Shown here piece by piece: positions 45,142-53,826 of a stretch of 62,787 nt of DNA. The notes under the pieces were generated by a model, which saw only the letters and a program-made list of their open reading frames with translations, did no database searches and was not told the origin of the DNA. Both the position numbers and the translations under genes were made by a program. The stretch comes from a virus. Numbering within the stretch: position 1 is the first letter of the stretch; each line of letters begins with the position of its first letter. The stretch lies in the IMG/VR virus record IMGVR_UViG_3300035672_000002, positions 1 through 62,787 of that record; one strand, given 5' to 3'.

Positions 45142-47436
45142 ATGAGCACGATCGACTACGGCTCCGGCGTTACTTCTCACTCCGGACCCGCCCCGGATTT
45201 CACCAACTACAACGTCCTCGCGAAGTCCGACTACACCCCACCGTCAGACATTCCAAGGTTAGTATTAGGGTGGGCGATTGAAGCGCTACAAGAGTCCGAC
45301 TTCTACATCCGCAACCAACCCGGCTACGGACGCTCGAAAGAACTCGCTCGGCTCATCACCGGTGACGACCGTCCATTCCGCGAAGGTTCTCTATCCACCA
45401 CCTCCGATAACGAAACCGGCCGTCTCTTCGGCGTCCAATCCGCGGACCTCACCGACCTCAAACCTTACTGGCAGTACGAATCCTTCAACTCCGACCACGA
45501 ACAACAGGTCCGGATTCAATCTAATATCCTGACATCGTGGTTCCCGAAGTACGGCGAACGTGCTACTGAACTCGCGATCAAACGTTCTCTCATCGCCGGC
45601 GCATCAGTCCTCAATCTCGTCTGGGACCCGAACCGTCAGGACATCGCCCTCTCCTCCCGTCACATCCATGACGTCCGTCCCATCCGCCCATTCGGTGACA
45701 CTGGTTCCTTCCAGGACTGCTTCGCGGTTATCGACCAACGTGAGATGCCTGTCAATTACGTGAAGTCGATGTTCCCCCACGCTGCCGCGTACATCCGCGC
45801 CGAACGTGATGCGTCGCTCGCATCCGCCCTCAATCAAGCATCCGCGCGCGTCTTCCGCGGCTCTCCACTGATGATGCAGAATCAGCTCGCATCGTTGCCA
45901 TCGTCGAAGCTCGGTGCTCTGCCCGTCGTGGACCTCTACCGCTTATACGTCGATGACCGGTCGATCAACGAGTCTGACGGACCGGTGGAGATGGGCGACT
46001 GGGGCGATGCCGCAGATGGAAGTGGTCGTCGCATCCCGCTCAACGACTGGTCGTACACGGTAGAGCCCAACGACCCGCTCTACCCTCTCAAGCGTCTCAT
46101 CATCTTCACACGTGAGGTCATGCTGTACGACGGTCCGTCGAACTACTGGCACGCGATGTTCCCGTACGTCAAGCTCTGTCTCGACACGATGCCCGACTCG
46201 TGGTTCGGTACATCCGCGTTCTGGCGTCTCATCCCGTTACAGCGCTCATTGGACAGACTCTACCGCGCGGTCGACGATCACGTCGCGAAGATCCTCCATC
46301 CCGGAAAGCAGGCGCCTAAGATTGGCGTCGCCGCGTCGGAACTCGCCCGCTTCAAGACGAACATGCCCGGTCAATCCGTCCGTTACGGCCCCGCCGGCAA
46401 GATCGAAATCACCGAGATCCCTGACCTCGATGCGATCGTCCCGATGCAGATCGATAAGATCCTCGCGCGTATGGCCGCGCACGTCGGTGTTCAGCAGGCG
46501 GTGAACATGGCGGCACTCGCGGGATTGTCTGAAGATCCGAAGATCGAGCAGATCCTCGGCACCCTGCAACCCGAGGTGCGTTCCCGTTCCCGTTCGATCG
46601 AAGCCTCGCAGCGGGAGATCGGGACGATGTTCGCATACGATGTCGCGGAGTTCTACCCGATGGGCCGCAGAGTGGCAATGCTCGGAGATGACGGCGTCAC
46701 CACCGAGGACTACGATATCGACCGCTACTCGCTCATCCCCGCGTACGTCGGTTCCGACTACGGACCTGATGGACGTGTCCGCCCCGAGGTGCACGGCAAT
46801 CCGCGTCCCCGCTTCGATCGTGGCCGCGAGTTCTACCGTCAGTTCAGTTTAAACATCAAGCCGGCGTCGATGCTCCAGTCGGCTGAGACGAAAGAGCAGC
46901 TGATGACGTTGACTCTACGTCGGCAAGGCGACATGCCGCTCCACCGCACCTTGAAGAAGATCGGCATCGAAGGTCTCGGACCAGAGCCGAAGGGATCTCT
47001 GATCGATCAGATCACGATGGAGAAGGCCGGGTTGCCTCCTGCGGGCTCGACGCTGAACGCACAGGTGATGCAGACCGCAAAGACAGTGCTCGCCAGCCCG
47101 CAGCTCTCGCAACTCGTGCAGATGGTGTCGACCGATCCCGCCCTCATAGGACCGCTGATGCAGGTGGCGCAGGCGATGGTGCAGGCGGCACAGGGTGGTG
47201 GCAGTGGTGGTGGTGTAGAAGGTGGACCACCCGGAGGGATGGGAGCGGGAGGTGGGGCGGGAGGAGGGACACCACCGCTTGATGGTGCCGGTGGCGGACT
47301 TCCGAATCCCGGCGTCGCCACGTCGACCAACTCTTCGTCTCAATCGTTCGGTGCCCACCGCGGCCCCGGACATCCGCCGTCCGCAGCTCAACCACCGTCG
47401 CAACGTCCTGACGGTCGTCTCGAAGAATCGAAGTAG
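45142..47436 (+). CDS. Portal protein
   Basis: 764 residues from ATG 45142 (TTG 45139 is adjacent and in frame). Portal-type pattern: an N-terminal domain with SDIPRLVLGWAIEALQESDFYIRNQPGYGRSKELARLI, then wing and crown regions with SWFGTSAFWRLIPLQRSLDRLYRAVDDHVAKILHPGKQAPK, a stem/clip helix (PMQIDKILARMAAHVGVQQAVNMAALAGLSEDPKIEQILGTLQPEVRSRSRSIEASQREIG) and a Gly-rich C-terminal tail after ~690. Forms the dodecameric vertex channel to which terminase and the tail connectors bind. The long Gly/Pro tail is unusual but typical of this podovirus group. Confidence 0.7.
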   Translation: MSTIDYGSGVTSHSGPAPDFTNYNVLAKSDYTPPSDIPRLVLGWAIEALQESDFYIRNQPGYGRSKELARLITGDDRPFREGSLSTTSDNETGRLFGVQSADLTDLKPYWQYESFNSDHEQQVRIQSNILTSWFPKYGERATELAIKRSLIAGASVLNLVWDPNRQDIALSSRHIHDVRPIRPFGDTGSFQDCFAVIDQREMPVNYVKSMFPHAAAYIRAERDASLASALNQASARVFRGSPLMMQNQLASLPSSKLGALPVVDLYRLYVDDRSINESDGPVEMGDWGDAADGSGRRIPLNDWSYTVEPNDPLYPLKRLIIFTREVMLYDGPSNYWHAMFPYVKLCLDTMPDSWFGTSAFWRLIPLQRSLDRLYRAVDDHVAKILHPGKQAPKIGVAASELARFKTNMPGQSVRYGPAGKIEITEIPDLDAIVPMQIDKILARMAAHVGVQQAVNMAALAGLSEDPKIEQILGTLQPEVRSRSRSIEASQREIGTMFAYDVAEFYPMGRRVAMLGDDGVTTEDYDIDRYSLIPAYVGSDYGPDGRVRPEVHGNPRPRFDRGREFYRQFSLNIKPASMLQSAETKEQLMTLTLRRQGDMPLHRTLKKIGIEGLGPEPKGSLIDQITMEKAGLPPAGSTLNAQVMQTAKTVLASPQLSQLVQMVSTDPALIGPLMQVAQAMVQAAQGGGSGGGVEGGPPGGMGAGGGAGGGTPPLDGAGGGLPNPGVATSTNSSSQSFGAHRGPGHPPSAAQPPSQRPDGRLEESK

Positions 47437-47494
47437 TTAGAGTAATCAGAATTAGAATAGTCAGAGTACTCTTACGTAAGGAGCCTCAATCGTC

Positions 47495-47839
47495 ATGGCC
47501 TTCACGCCTTTAAACTCCACCCACCCGATCGTCGTCTACACGTTCGCCGGGATCGCTACTGTAAACCTCGGAGTCGACGTTCTCGGCCTGCCTGATCCCA
47601 CAACGTCGGGTCAAGGTCGCGGTCTCGTCGGACAGTGCGCATGGTTCGGTATTCAGAACCAGACCGGGAGCGACCTGCTCCTCACGCAATCCGCCGTTGC
47701 TACGAAGGGTGTGCTTATTCTCGATCAGCAGACGTATCGCACTCCGCCCGATCAGAACGGAAACGGTTTCGATGCATTCGAATATTGGTTAGTCAGTGCA
47801 GCGGCGGGTGACGTAGTAGTGGAGAGGAAGATTTTGTGA
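47495..47839 (+). CDS. Small structural protein
   Basis: 114 residues from ATG 47495, with AAGGAG upstream. Beta-rich (HPIVVYTFAGIATVNLGVDVLG; CAWFGIQNQTGSDLLLTQSAVATKGVLILD; YWLVSAAAGDVVVERKIL), of the kind found as fibre-base, head-fibre or decoration proteins. Its stop overlaps the next start (GTGA). Confidence 0.6.
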   Translation: MAFTPLNSTHPIVVYTFAGIATVNLGVDVLGLPDPTTSGQGRGLVGQCAWFGIQNQTGSDLLLTQSAVATKGVLILDQQTYRTPPDQNGNGFDAFEYWLVSAAAGDVVVERKIL

Positions 47840-49035
47840 AGAAACTATCGCTACTACCGCTACTGCCGCTACTGCTGCTACTGACGTTTCTATACGCTAC
47901 TACTCTGTGGGGACAACAAGGCGGAATCTCGTCTCCATACGCCGACCGTTTCCGTCACGTCGTTTTCCTCAATCTGGGGACTCCGCTCGCAGGCCGCGTC
48001 TACTACTGCGATAACTGCTCTTCTACTTCTCCATGTACGAGCGGAGGCACCGGCGCGGTAGCCTTCAGGATCGGGACGGCGTGGAACTGCTCAAATGGTG
48101 GAAGTGGGGTAGCAACACCCGTGAGTGCGGCCAACGGGGGGACGGGGCAATCGACCTACACGAAGGGCGATCTGTTGGCCTCACCGGGTGGAGCAGTACT
48201 CAATAAGTTGGCCGTAGGCTCAGATACCCAAGTCTTGACCGCAGACGCGGCTTCGCTGAACGGGATGAAATGGGCAGCGGCAGGCGCTGGCGCGAGCGCT
48301 CCATTTTCCGACGGCACCGCGCTCATAAAGAATAACGCTGACGCCACCAAGCTGGCGATTTTGAGCACCGCCTCTATTTCTACAGCCACCACGAGGACCT
48401 TCACTCTACCTGATGTGTCCTCCACGCTGTTGACGAGCGACGGCTCCGTGATCGCGGCGGATACGACAACTCAGAAGTTCACCAACGGCGTATCGCTTGG
48501 AGCAACTGCTACGACTCAGGGCGCTCTTCAATTTTTCGACACATCCGGCGCACACTCTGTGACGTGGAGAGTAACGACCGCGAGCACGTCACCGCGGCAG
48601 TGGCAACACGTCGCGAACTTCACCGCCAACCGAACGTTCACCTGGCCGGACGCCACCGTTACCTTAGTTGGTGATACCAATACTCAAACGCTCAGCGGGA
48701 AAACATTCACCTCGCCAACCATCAATAATCCGACCATCAGTCAGCCGACGATCAACACGGGGATCACCTCTGGGACCGGCTTCCAGCACATCCGTGTCGC
48801 ATCGTGCACGACAGCTATCACGATCAACGCCTCATGCGACACGACGATCACCTGGCCGGTCGCGTTCGCGGACACGAACTACACGACCAGTGCGACGCTC
48901 GATACTCCATCCGGGGGTCTTGTATTCGTCCTCAGTACAAAATCAAAAACGACTACCACAATGGTGGTCACGTTGGTCACGTTGACGGCAGCCGCGTCCT
49001 CGGGCACGGTAAACGCCATCGCAATACACGACTGA
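47836..49035 (+). CDS. Tail fibre-like protein with N-terminal signal-peptide-like segment
   Basis: 399 residues from GTG 47836 (GTGA overlap). Residues 1-26 (KKLSLLPLLPLLLLLTFLYATTLWGQ) look like a Sec signal peptide. A Cys-containing stretch follows (YYCDNCSSTSPCTSGG). The rest has phage-fibre features: SAANGGTGQSTYTKGDLLAS, TRTFTLPDVSSTLLTSD, NRTFTWPDATVTLVGD, SGKTFTSPTINNPTISQPTI, i.e. short beta-strand repeats as in trimeric fibres. Likely receptor-binding or fibre protein; the signal-like N-terminus is unexpected for a cytoplasmically assembled virion part. Confidence 0.65.
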   Translation: MKKLSLLPLLPLLLLLTFLYATTLWGQQGGISSPYADRFRHVVFLNLGTPLAGRVYYCDNCSSTSPCTSGGTGAVAFRIGTAWNCSNGGSGVATPVSAANGGTGQSTYTKGDLLASPGGAVLNKLAVGSDTQVLTADAASLNGMKWAAAGAGASAPFSDGTALIKNNADATKLAILSTASISTATTRTFTLPDVSSTLLTSDGSVIAADTTTQKFTNGVSLGATATTQGALQFFDTSGAHSVTWRVTTASTSPRQWQHVANFTANRTFTWPDATVTLVGDTNTQTLSGKTFTSPTINNPTISQPTINTGITSGTGFQHIRVASCTTAITINASCDTTITWPVAFADTNYTTSATLDTPSGGLVFVLSTKSKTTTTMVVTLVTLTAAASSGTVNAIAIHD

Positions 49036-49046
49036 ATGGAGAAATC

Positions 49047-49352
49047 ATGAACCTCTACGTCCGCAACTTCTCGTCCGCCTTCACCGGAAACGTCGAAATC
49101 TACCTCGAAGATCCTTCAACTTCTACGCCGTGGCCGATATCGCCAACGTACGCAGGCGTCGCCACGACAGCGAACACGGTTCTCCCATGGCCGCGTTCTC
49201 CGCAGGGCGATGTGATCCCGTTCTGGTGCGGCACGAACGACGGTACCGGCCCGCAGAACATCACTGCACACACGCCGTCCGGATCATCGAGCATCCAGGT
49301 CAGATTGCTGGACGATGGGACCGGCGGTCTGGCCTTCACCTTCGTCGGCTGA
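49047..49352 (+). CDS. Small structural protein
   Basis: 101 residues from ATG 49047 with GGAG upstream. Beta-rich (NLYVRNFSSAFTGNVEIYLED; VIPFWCGTNDGTGPQNITAH; SIQVRLLDDGTGGLAFTFV), no signal sequence. Lies between the fibre-like and spike-like genes; possibly a fibre chaperone or attachment subunit. Not recognised. Confidence 0.6.
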   Translation: MNLYVRNFSSAFTGNVEIYLEDPSTSTPWPISPTYAGVATTANTVLPWPRSPQGDVIPFWCGTNDGTGPQNITAHTPSGSSSIQVRLLDDGTGGLAFTFVG

Positions 49353-49377
49353 TGCAGCGTTCCGACACTCATCGCCA

Positions 49378-51063
49378 ATGAATAGACTGTCCGGTTTCGT
49401 CGAGCGTGGTGACGCCCTCGTCATCCAGAACCTTTCCGGTTCTCAACTCCCCGTCCAGGGATCGTATCCGCTCGCCACCGTCACCGTTTACCTCCCGTCG
49501 ACTCTTACCCCCGCGGCGATCTACTCCGACTCTTCCGGCACTTCAAAACCCAATCCGTTCACCGCCGCTACTGATGGCTCCTACTTCTTCTACACCGCCG
49601 AACCGGTCGTAGACATCACGTTCTCCGGCGGCGGTCTCTCCACTCCGTTCACTCTCTCCAACGTCACGGCAGGCGGGTCACTCCCGTTTCTTATAGCCAC
49701 GACCGCGTCCGAGCTGATCGCCTCGATCACCGCCCTCAATGCCACTTCCGGCGGCACCATCTACTGTGCCCCCGGTACGTACGATCTTCCCGCAGGCGCC
49801 GGTCCCACCGTCACGAAACCGATCAACATTATCGGACCCGGAGCGTCGGCCGGGACGATTGTCTTCCATCCCACAGGACACGACCAGGCCGCGTTCTCGT
49901 TCGATAACGCCGGCGCGGGCGGAACACTCAACTACTGCTCGATCAGCGGCTTCAGTTTCTCTTCTCCGGATACATCGTTCCGCAAAATCATGATCTACCA
50001 CGTCGATACGTGGGGATTCCAAGTATCGAGAATAGCCGCTGCGGATAGTCTATGGAGCGATGCTTCGTTCCTCAGTGAAGGCGTCCGCAGTAAAGGTCGT
50101 TTCCGCTGCCACATGCATGACAGCTCGATCCATACCGACATCCCGCTGCACATCATGCCGAATCCGCGCTTCGCCGCCCTCGACGCCGATCACTTCTGGT
50201 TTGGTCCCGCCCTCGATCTCGCGTCTACAAACGGCAATCCGTGCATCAAGGTCGATGCCACCGTCGTGCTCTCTAACACGACGTTCAGCGGTGTAGCGCT
50301 TCAGAAAGGCGGGTTCGAGTGGGCCGGAACGAGCGCCACCGCTTCACTCCACCTGAGATTCGCTGACTGTCGCTTCGAGCAGATGACAGCCGGTAAATGG
50401 TGTGTGGACATTAGCGGCACGACCTCGATGCAGGCGCTGTCGTTCGACAACATTCGGGTAAGCCCGACTGGAAAAGGTATCCGCTGCCGCAACGTCACGC
50501 AGCTTAATCTCACAGAAGTATTCGACGGCGGGTCGACGGTAGCGCTGGATATCGACGGTACGGTCTATAACACGAAAGGTGACAATATCCGTGTCGGCGG
50601 TTCTACTAGTGTCTCTCTGGTCAATCAAAAGCTCGTCCGCGCCGGTTCGACTTCCGAGGAGACCGGGGCGCTCCCTTCGCCGTTCTTCGAGTACCAGAGC
50701 ACACTATCGGCGAACGGGGTCAGGACAGTAGAATTGGGACTATTGAAGTCCACCTTCCTAGGCAACGGGCTCGCGAACAACGGTCAGGTGCAGCTCGCTG
50801 CTACGTTCGACGGTACTGAGAAGAGCATAGAGTTCCGCGTGTTCGCCAGAAACGCCTCCACTGGTGCAGCGGTGGGCGGTGTGGTGTACGCCACCGGGGG
50901 CGCGAGCGGGACCGCGGTATGTCCTGGGTCGTCGACGACGTTTGACGCCGGAAATATCGGAGGAAAGCTCACGATCCTCTGGCAGTCATCGTTGAACATC
51001 ATTCTGCTCAATCAGCTCGGTGTCGCTGTCGACTACGCGGTTAAGATGACCATCTACAAGTAG
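49378..51063 (+). CDS. Tail spike-like protein with right-handed beta-helix
   Basis: 561 residues from ATG 49378. The N-terminal ~100 residues are a beta-rich attachment domain. LNATSGGTIYCAPGTYDLPAGAGPTVTKPINIIGPG opens a pectate-lyase-like beta-helix (the usual 'GGTIY.PPGTY.L...' entry), followed by repeated coils up to ~430 (ISGFSFSSPD; LHLRFADCRFEQM; LSFDNIRVSPTGKGIRC). The C-terminal ~130 residues resemble a trimerisation/receptor domain. Spikes of this kind bind and often cleave surface polysaccharides; catalytic residues are not identifiable from sequence alone. Confidence 0.7.
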   Translation: MNRLSGFVERGDALVIQNLSGSQLPVQGSYPLATVTVYLPSTLTPAAIYSDSSGTSKPNPFTAATDGSYFFYTAEPVVDITFSGGGLSTPFTLSNVTAGGSLPFLIATTASELIASITALNATSGGTIYCAPGTYDLPAGAGPTVTKPINIIGPGASAGTIVFHPTGHDQAAFSFDNAGAGGTLNYCSISGFSFSSPDTSFRKIMIYHVDTWGFQVSRIAAADSLWSDASFLSEGVRSKGRFRCHMHDSSIHTDIPLHIMPNPRFAALDADHFWFGPALDLASTNGNPCIKVDATVVLSNTTFSGVALQKGGFEWAGTSATASLHLRFADCRFEQMTAGKWCVDISGTTSMQALSFDNIRVSPTGKGIRCRNVTQLNLTEVFDGGSTVALDIDGTVYNTKGDNIRVGGSTSVSLVNQKLVRAGSTSEETGALPSPFFEYQSTLSANGVRTVELGLLKSTFLGNGLANNGQVQLAATFDGTEKSIEFRVFARNASTGAAVGGVVYATGGASGTAVCPGSSTTFDAGNIGGKLTILWQSSLNIILLNQLGVAVDYAVKMTIYK

Positions 51064-51090
51064 TACTTCGGTAGTGTGATGGTCAATATG

Positions 51091-51120
51091 TTGACAATCT
51101 GCCTGGAAGCCGTGTACTCT
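51091..51120 (+). promoter_or_regulatory. Near-leaderless promoter of the capsid gene cluster
   Basis: -35 TTGACA (51091-51096), 18-base spacer, -10 TACTCT (51115-51120); ATG 51132 starts 11 bases later with no Shine-Dalgarno. Confidence 0.65.
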
Positions 51121-51131
51121 CCGCCCAATAG

Positions 51132-51641
51132 ATGGCATTTCCCGTAGGATCACCCGGCTCAAACATCGGAACACAGCTCGGTTCCGTTAGTGGTAGCGCA
51201 GGTGTGCTCGACGGTCCTCCCCCTCATACCCCTCCTCGACCCGCAGGCGCTGACACACACGCGCTCCTCGGTAACCGCCCCGACTCTGACGTCTCCGGCG
51301 GGTCCGACGCCATGTCCCCGTTCGCTCGTGGCATAGCCGGAGTCGCAGCACTCTTACAGGGCGCTCAGACGATCGAATCCCTAACCCCCGGCCGGCTGTC
51401 TCCGCAGTTTCTGACAGAACTCGACCAGCTTCAATCCTCCTACCCCGCCGAGCTTCAGTCCATGCAGGAGATGCAGAGTCCGCACGGACTGCTGGCTATG
51501 GCGTCGTCGATCAATCCGGGTGGCGGTATCGGCGGGCCGGTACCTCCGAACTCCGGTGGGATGGGCATGGGGATGCCGATGATGCCTGGTATGCAGCAGT
51601 CTTCGGGTATGCCTTCGTCTTCAAGTGTTCCGATGCGTTGA
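51132..51641 (+). CDS. Hypothetical structural protein, Gly/Met/Pro-rich
   Basis: 169 residues from ATG 51132. Disordered Pro/Gly-rich start, a short helical region (DAMSPFARGIAGVAALLQGAQTIESL; LTELDQLQSSYPAELQSMQEMQ), then a Gly/Met-rich tail (GGMGMGMPMMPGMQQ). Directly before the scaffold and capsid genes; could be a minor head protein. Not recognised. Confidence 0.6.
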   Translation: MAFPVGSPGSNIGTQLGSVSGSAGVLDGPPPHTPPRPAGADTHALLGNRPDSDVSGGSDAMSPFARGIAGVAALLQGAQTIESLTPGRLSPQFLTELDQLQSSYPAELQSMQEMQSPHGLLAMASSINPGGGIGGPVPPNSGGMGMGMPMMPGMQQSSGMPSSSSVPMR

Positions 51642-51788
51642 TGTATCGGGATTCAGTAACAGTAGTAACAGTGCAGTAGAAGTCCAACGCAACTAGGAGC
51701 CTCAATTCGTTATCGGGACGATCTCGATTCGTCGGATCTCAGCCTTGTTAACGAACGGCACCGCAAGCTACGAAAGGACAACACGCCC

Positions 51789-52601
51789 ATGGCAATCGAC
51801 GCCCGTTCGTTCATTGACAAACATAAAGATCATCTTACGGCTGAAGAGGTCGCCGAGATCGAAGACACTGCTCGCGGCTACATGTCCGGTCAGGATTACA
51901 ACCGCAACTTCAATCGTCTTAAAACAGAGACGGCTGAGGAAAAGCGTCTTGCCGCTGCTGAGATGCAGGCAGCCAAGGATCATGAAGCTAATCTCCGCGA
52001 TTGGGAGAGAGAACACATGTTCGGCTCTACTGCTGTAGCACAGGCACCTGCCGGTGACTTCATCAGCAAAACCGATTTTCAAGCAGCCCTCAAAGCACAG
52101 GAAGATCGTATCCTCGGACAAGTCGCACCGGCGGTTGGCGGTCTCTACGCTCTCTCGACGGTGATGCCGCAGTTCTACCATGACTACGCCAAGGCGTACG
52201 ACAAGCAATTCCCCGCACAAAAGTTCATCGACTTCTGTAATGAGAACAAGATCGCCGATCCTGCCCTCGGCTACAAGCTATTCACGACGGAAGACGAGAA
52301 AGAACGTCTGACGAAGTCGCACGCCGCTGACATCGTAAAGGCTGGTGAAGACGCAGTACGGGCATTTCGTACACAGAATCATCTGCCCGAAACTCCGATC
52401 AACCGTGTTTCAGTCCCATCCCCGCTCATGCGTACGCCCCGTCCGATCGCACCGGTCGCACCTGCACAGGCGCAGGCTCCCACCGTTGCTGCACTGAATC
52501 AAGTCGCACCGACGCTGACGCAGCCTGTAATCCCTGCTGCGATGTCGCCGGAAGGTCAGCAAGCCATGCAAGCGAACTTCACGCAGGCGTTAGAGAAGTA
52601 A
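51789..52601 (+). CDS. Probable scaffolding protein
   Basis: 270 residues, with AAAGGA upstream. Predominantly helical and charged at the N-terminus (FIDKHKDHLTAEEVAEIEDTARGYMSGQDYNRNFNRLKTETAEEKRLAAAEMQAAKDHEANLRDWEREHMF), then Pro/Ala-rich with a short helical C-terminus. Composition, size and position immediately before the major capsid gene are those of a phage scaffolding protein, which guides prohead assembly and leaves before packaging. Confidence 0.65.
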   Translation: MAIDARSFIDKHKDHLTAEEVAEIEDTARGYMSGQDYNRNFNRLKTETAEEKRLAAAEMQAAKDHEANLRDWEREHMFGSTAVAQAPAGDFISKTDFQAALKAQEDRILGQVAPAVGGLYALSTVMPQFYHDYAKAYDKQFPAQKFIDFCNENKIADPALGYKLFTTEDEKERLTKSHAADIVKAGEDAVRAFRTQNHLPETPINRVSVPSPLMRTPRPIAPVAPAQAQAPTVAALNQVAPTLTQPVIPAAMSPEGQQAMQANFTQALEK

Positions 52602-52712
52602 CAGTCCGAATCGTCCCACGACCTCCGGGTCAGTAACGGTTCGGGTGTGCAGCACGTAACACACTTGAATTTTTACTGACTTTTTACTGACTATGACTAT
52701 GGAGGTCACATC

Positions 52713-53813
52713 ATGTCTCTCGTAGACGCCCTCAACGTCGCGCAACGCGACTACATCGCTGATATGGGCGAGTCCGCCACTCTGTCTGACAACGTGTCCC
52801 AAGGTTCGGCGATTTCGACGAAACTTCGCCCGAAAGCCCGCCCGTTCCCTGGTGGCACGAAAATCACAGAGAACTTTCAGTACAACGTAATGCCGGGCGG
52901 CGGTCATGCCCTCGGCGTGCGTCACACCAACACCCAGCGTCAGACCGCCAACCGCGGCCAGTGGGATATGAAGTACGTCAAGGTCGACGTCGTTTTCAAC
53001 AAGACGCAACTGGCCGTCCTCAATGGCGGACGGATGATGGTCTACCCGCTCCTCAAGAAAGAGCTGGAATGGGCGTACACCACGCTCGGGATGTTCATGG
53101 AGATCGCCTGCTATCTCCCCGGACAGAACGTCGGCTCGATGCCATTCCTCAACAACATCAACGGCCTCTCCGAAATCGCCAACGACAACTCCACCGCGTC
53201 ATTCGACGGCAATACGTATCCTACGTATGCAGACGCCTCCCGCACGGACGCGAACGTAGGCAATCGCATCAAAGGCCAGATTGCTACAGTCGGTGGGCCG
53301 ATCTCGTACGCCGCCCTCGAAGCATCGTACGCGTCCGCGAAAGTCGGGAACATGCAGCCCGACCTCGGCCTCACCACCGAGAAGTGCTACTCGTACATCA
53401 AGAACAAGTTCCAGACTCAACAGCGCTTCCAGGACACAGTCGAGCCGACCATCGGATTCACGGGTCTCAAGTTCAACAAGGCGACGATCATCGCCTCGAA
53501 CTACTGCCCCGGCACGTACATCAGCGGGTCGAACGATCCCGCCGCTGTCGAGTACGTGACAACCACCACGGCCGACCAGCCGGGCGCCATCACCGCCTAC
53601 CCCACGATGACCGCCGAGAGCTTTTTCTGGGCGAATACGGACGACCGCGTGATGCACTTCTACATCTCCGACTCCGAGCCGTACAACGGCGGATTCGACC
53701 CGTTTATCGCCGACCCGTGGTCGGACGACATTGTCGGTCGCGTGCGTCTGGGATGGAACCTCACTGCGATCAACCCGCGCTTTCAAGCGCAGTTGACGAA
53801 CATCCAAGCGTAA
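52713..53813 (+). CDS. Major capsid protein
   Basis: 366 residues, GGAGG upstream. The sequence has the features of an HK97-fold capsid protein: an N-terminal helical arm (SLVDALNVAQRDYIADMGESATLSDNVSQG), a glycine-rich region with PFPGGTKITENFQYNVMPGGGH, an A-domain-like central part (WAYTTLGMFMEIACYLPGQ...), and a P-domain near the C-terminus. It sits between a scaffold and decoration-type genes, and it is the longest gene of the capsid cluster. Strong ribosome-binding site and clean codon use fit very high expression. Confidence 0.75.
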   Translation: MSLVDALNVAQRDYIADMGESATLSDNVSQGSAISTKLRPKARPFPGGTKITENFQYNVMPGGGHALGVRHTNTQRQTANRGQWDMKYVKVDVVFNKTQLAVLNGGRMMVYPLLKKELEWAYTTLGMFMEIACYLPGQNVGSMPFLNNINGLSEIANDNSTASFDGNTYPTYADASRTDANVGNRIKGQIATVGGPISYAALEASYASAKVGNMQPDLGLTTEKCYSYIKNKFQTQQRFQDTVEPTIGFTGLKFNKATIIASNYCPGTYISGSNDPAAVEYVTTTTADQPGAITAYPTMTAESFFWANTDDRVMHFYISDSEPYNGGFDPFIADPWSDDIVGRVRLGWNLTAINPRFQAQLTNIQA

Positions 53814-53826
53814 AGGACTGACGACC

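Noticed and set aside
52961-53821. 286-codon frame inside the major capsid gene
   Set aside because: Shifted-frame shadow, extremely Arg/His-rich, with no start context; the capsid frame has GGAGG and a sensible protein.
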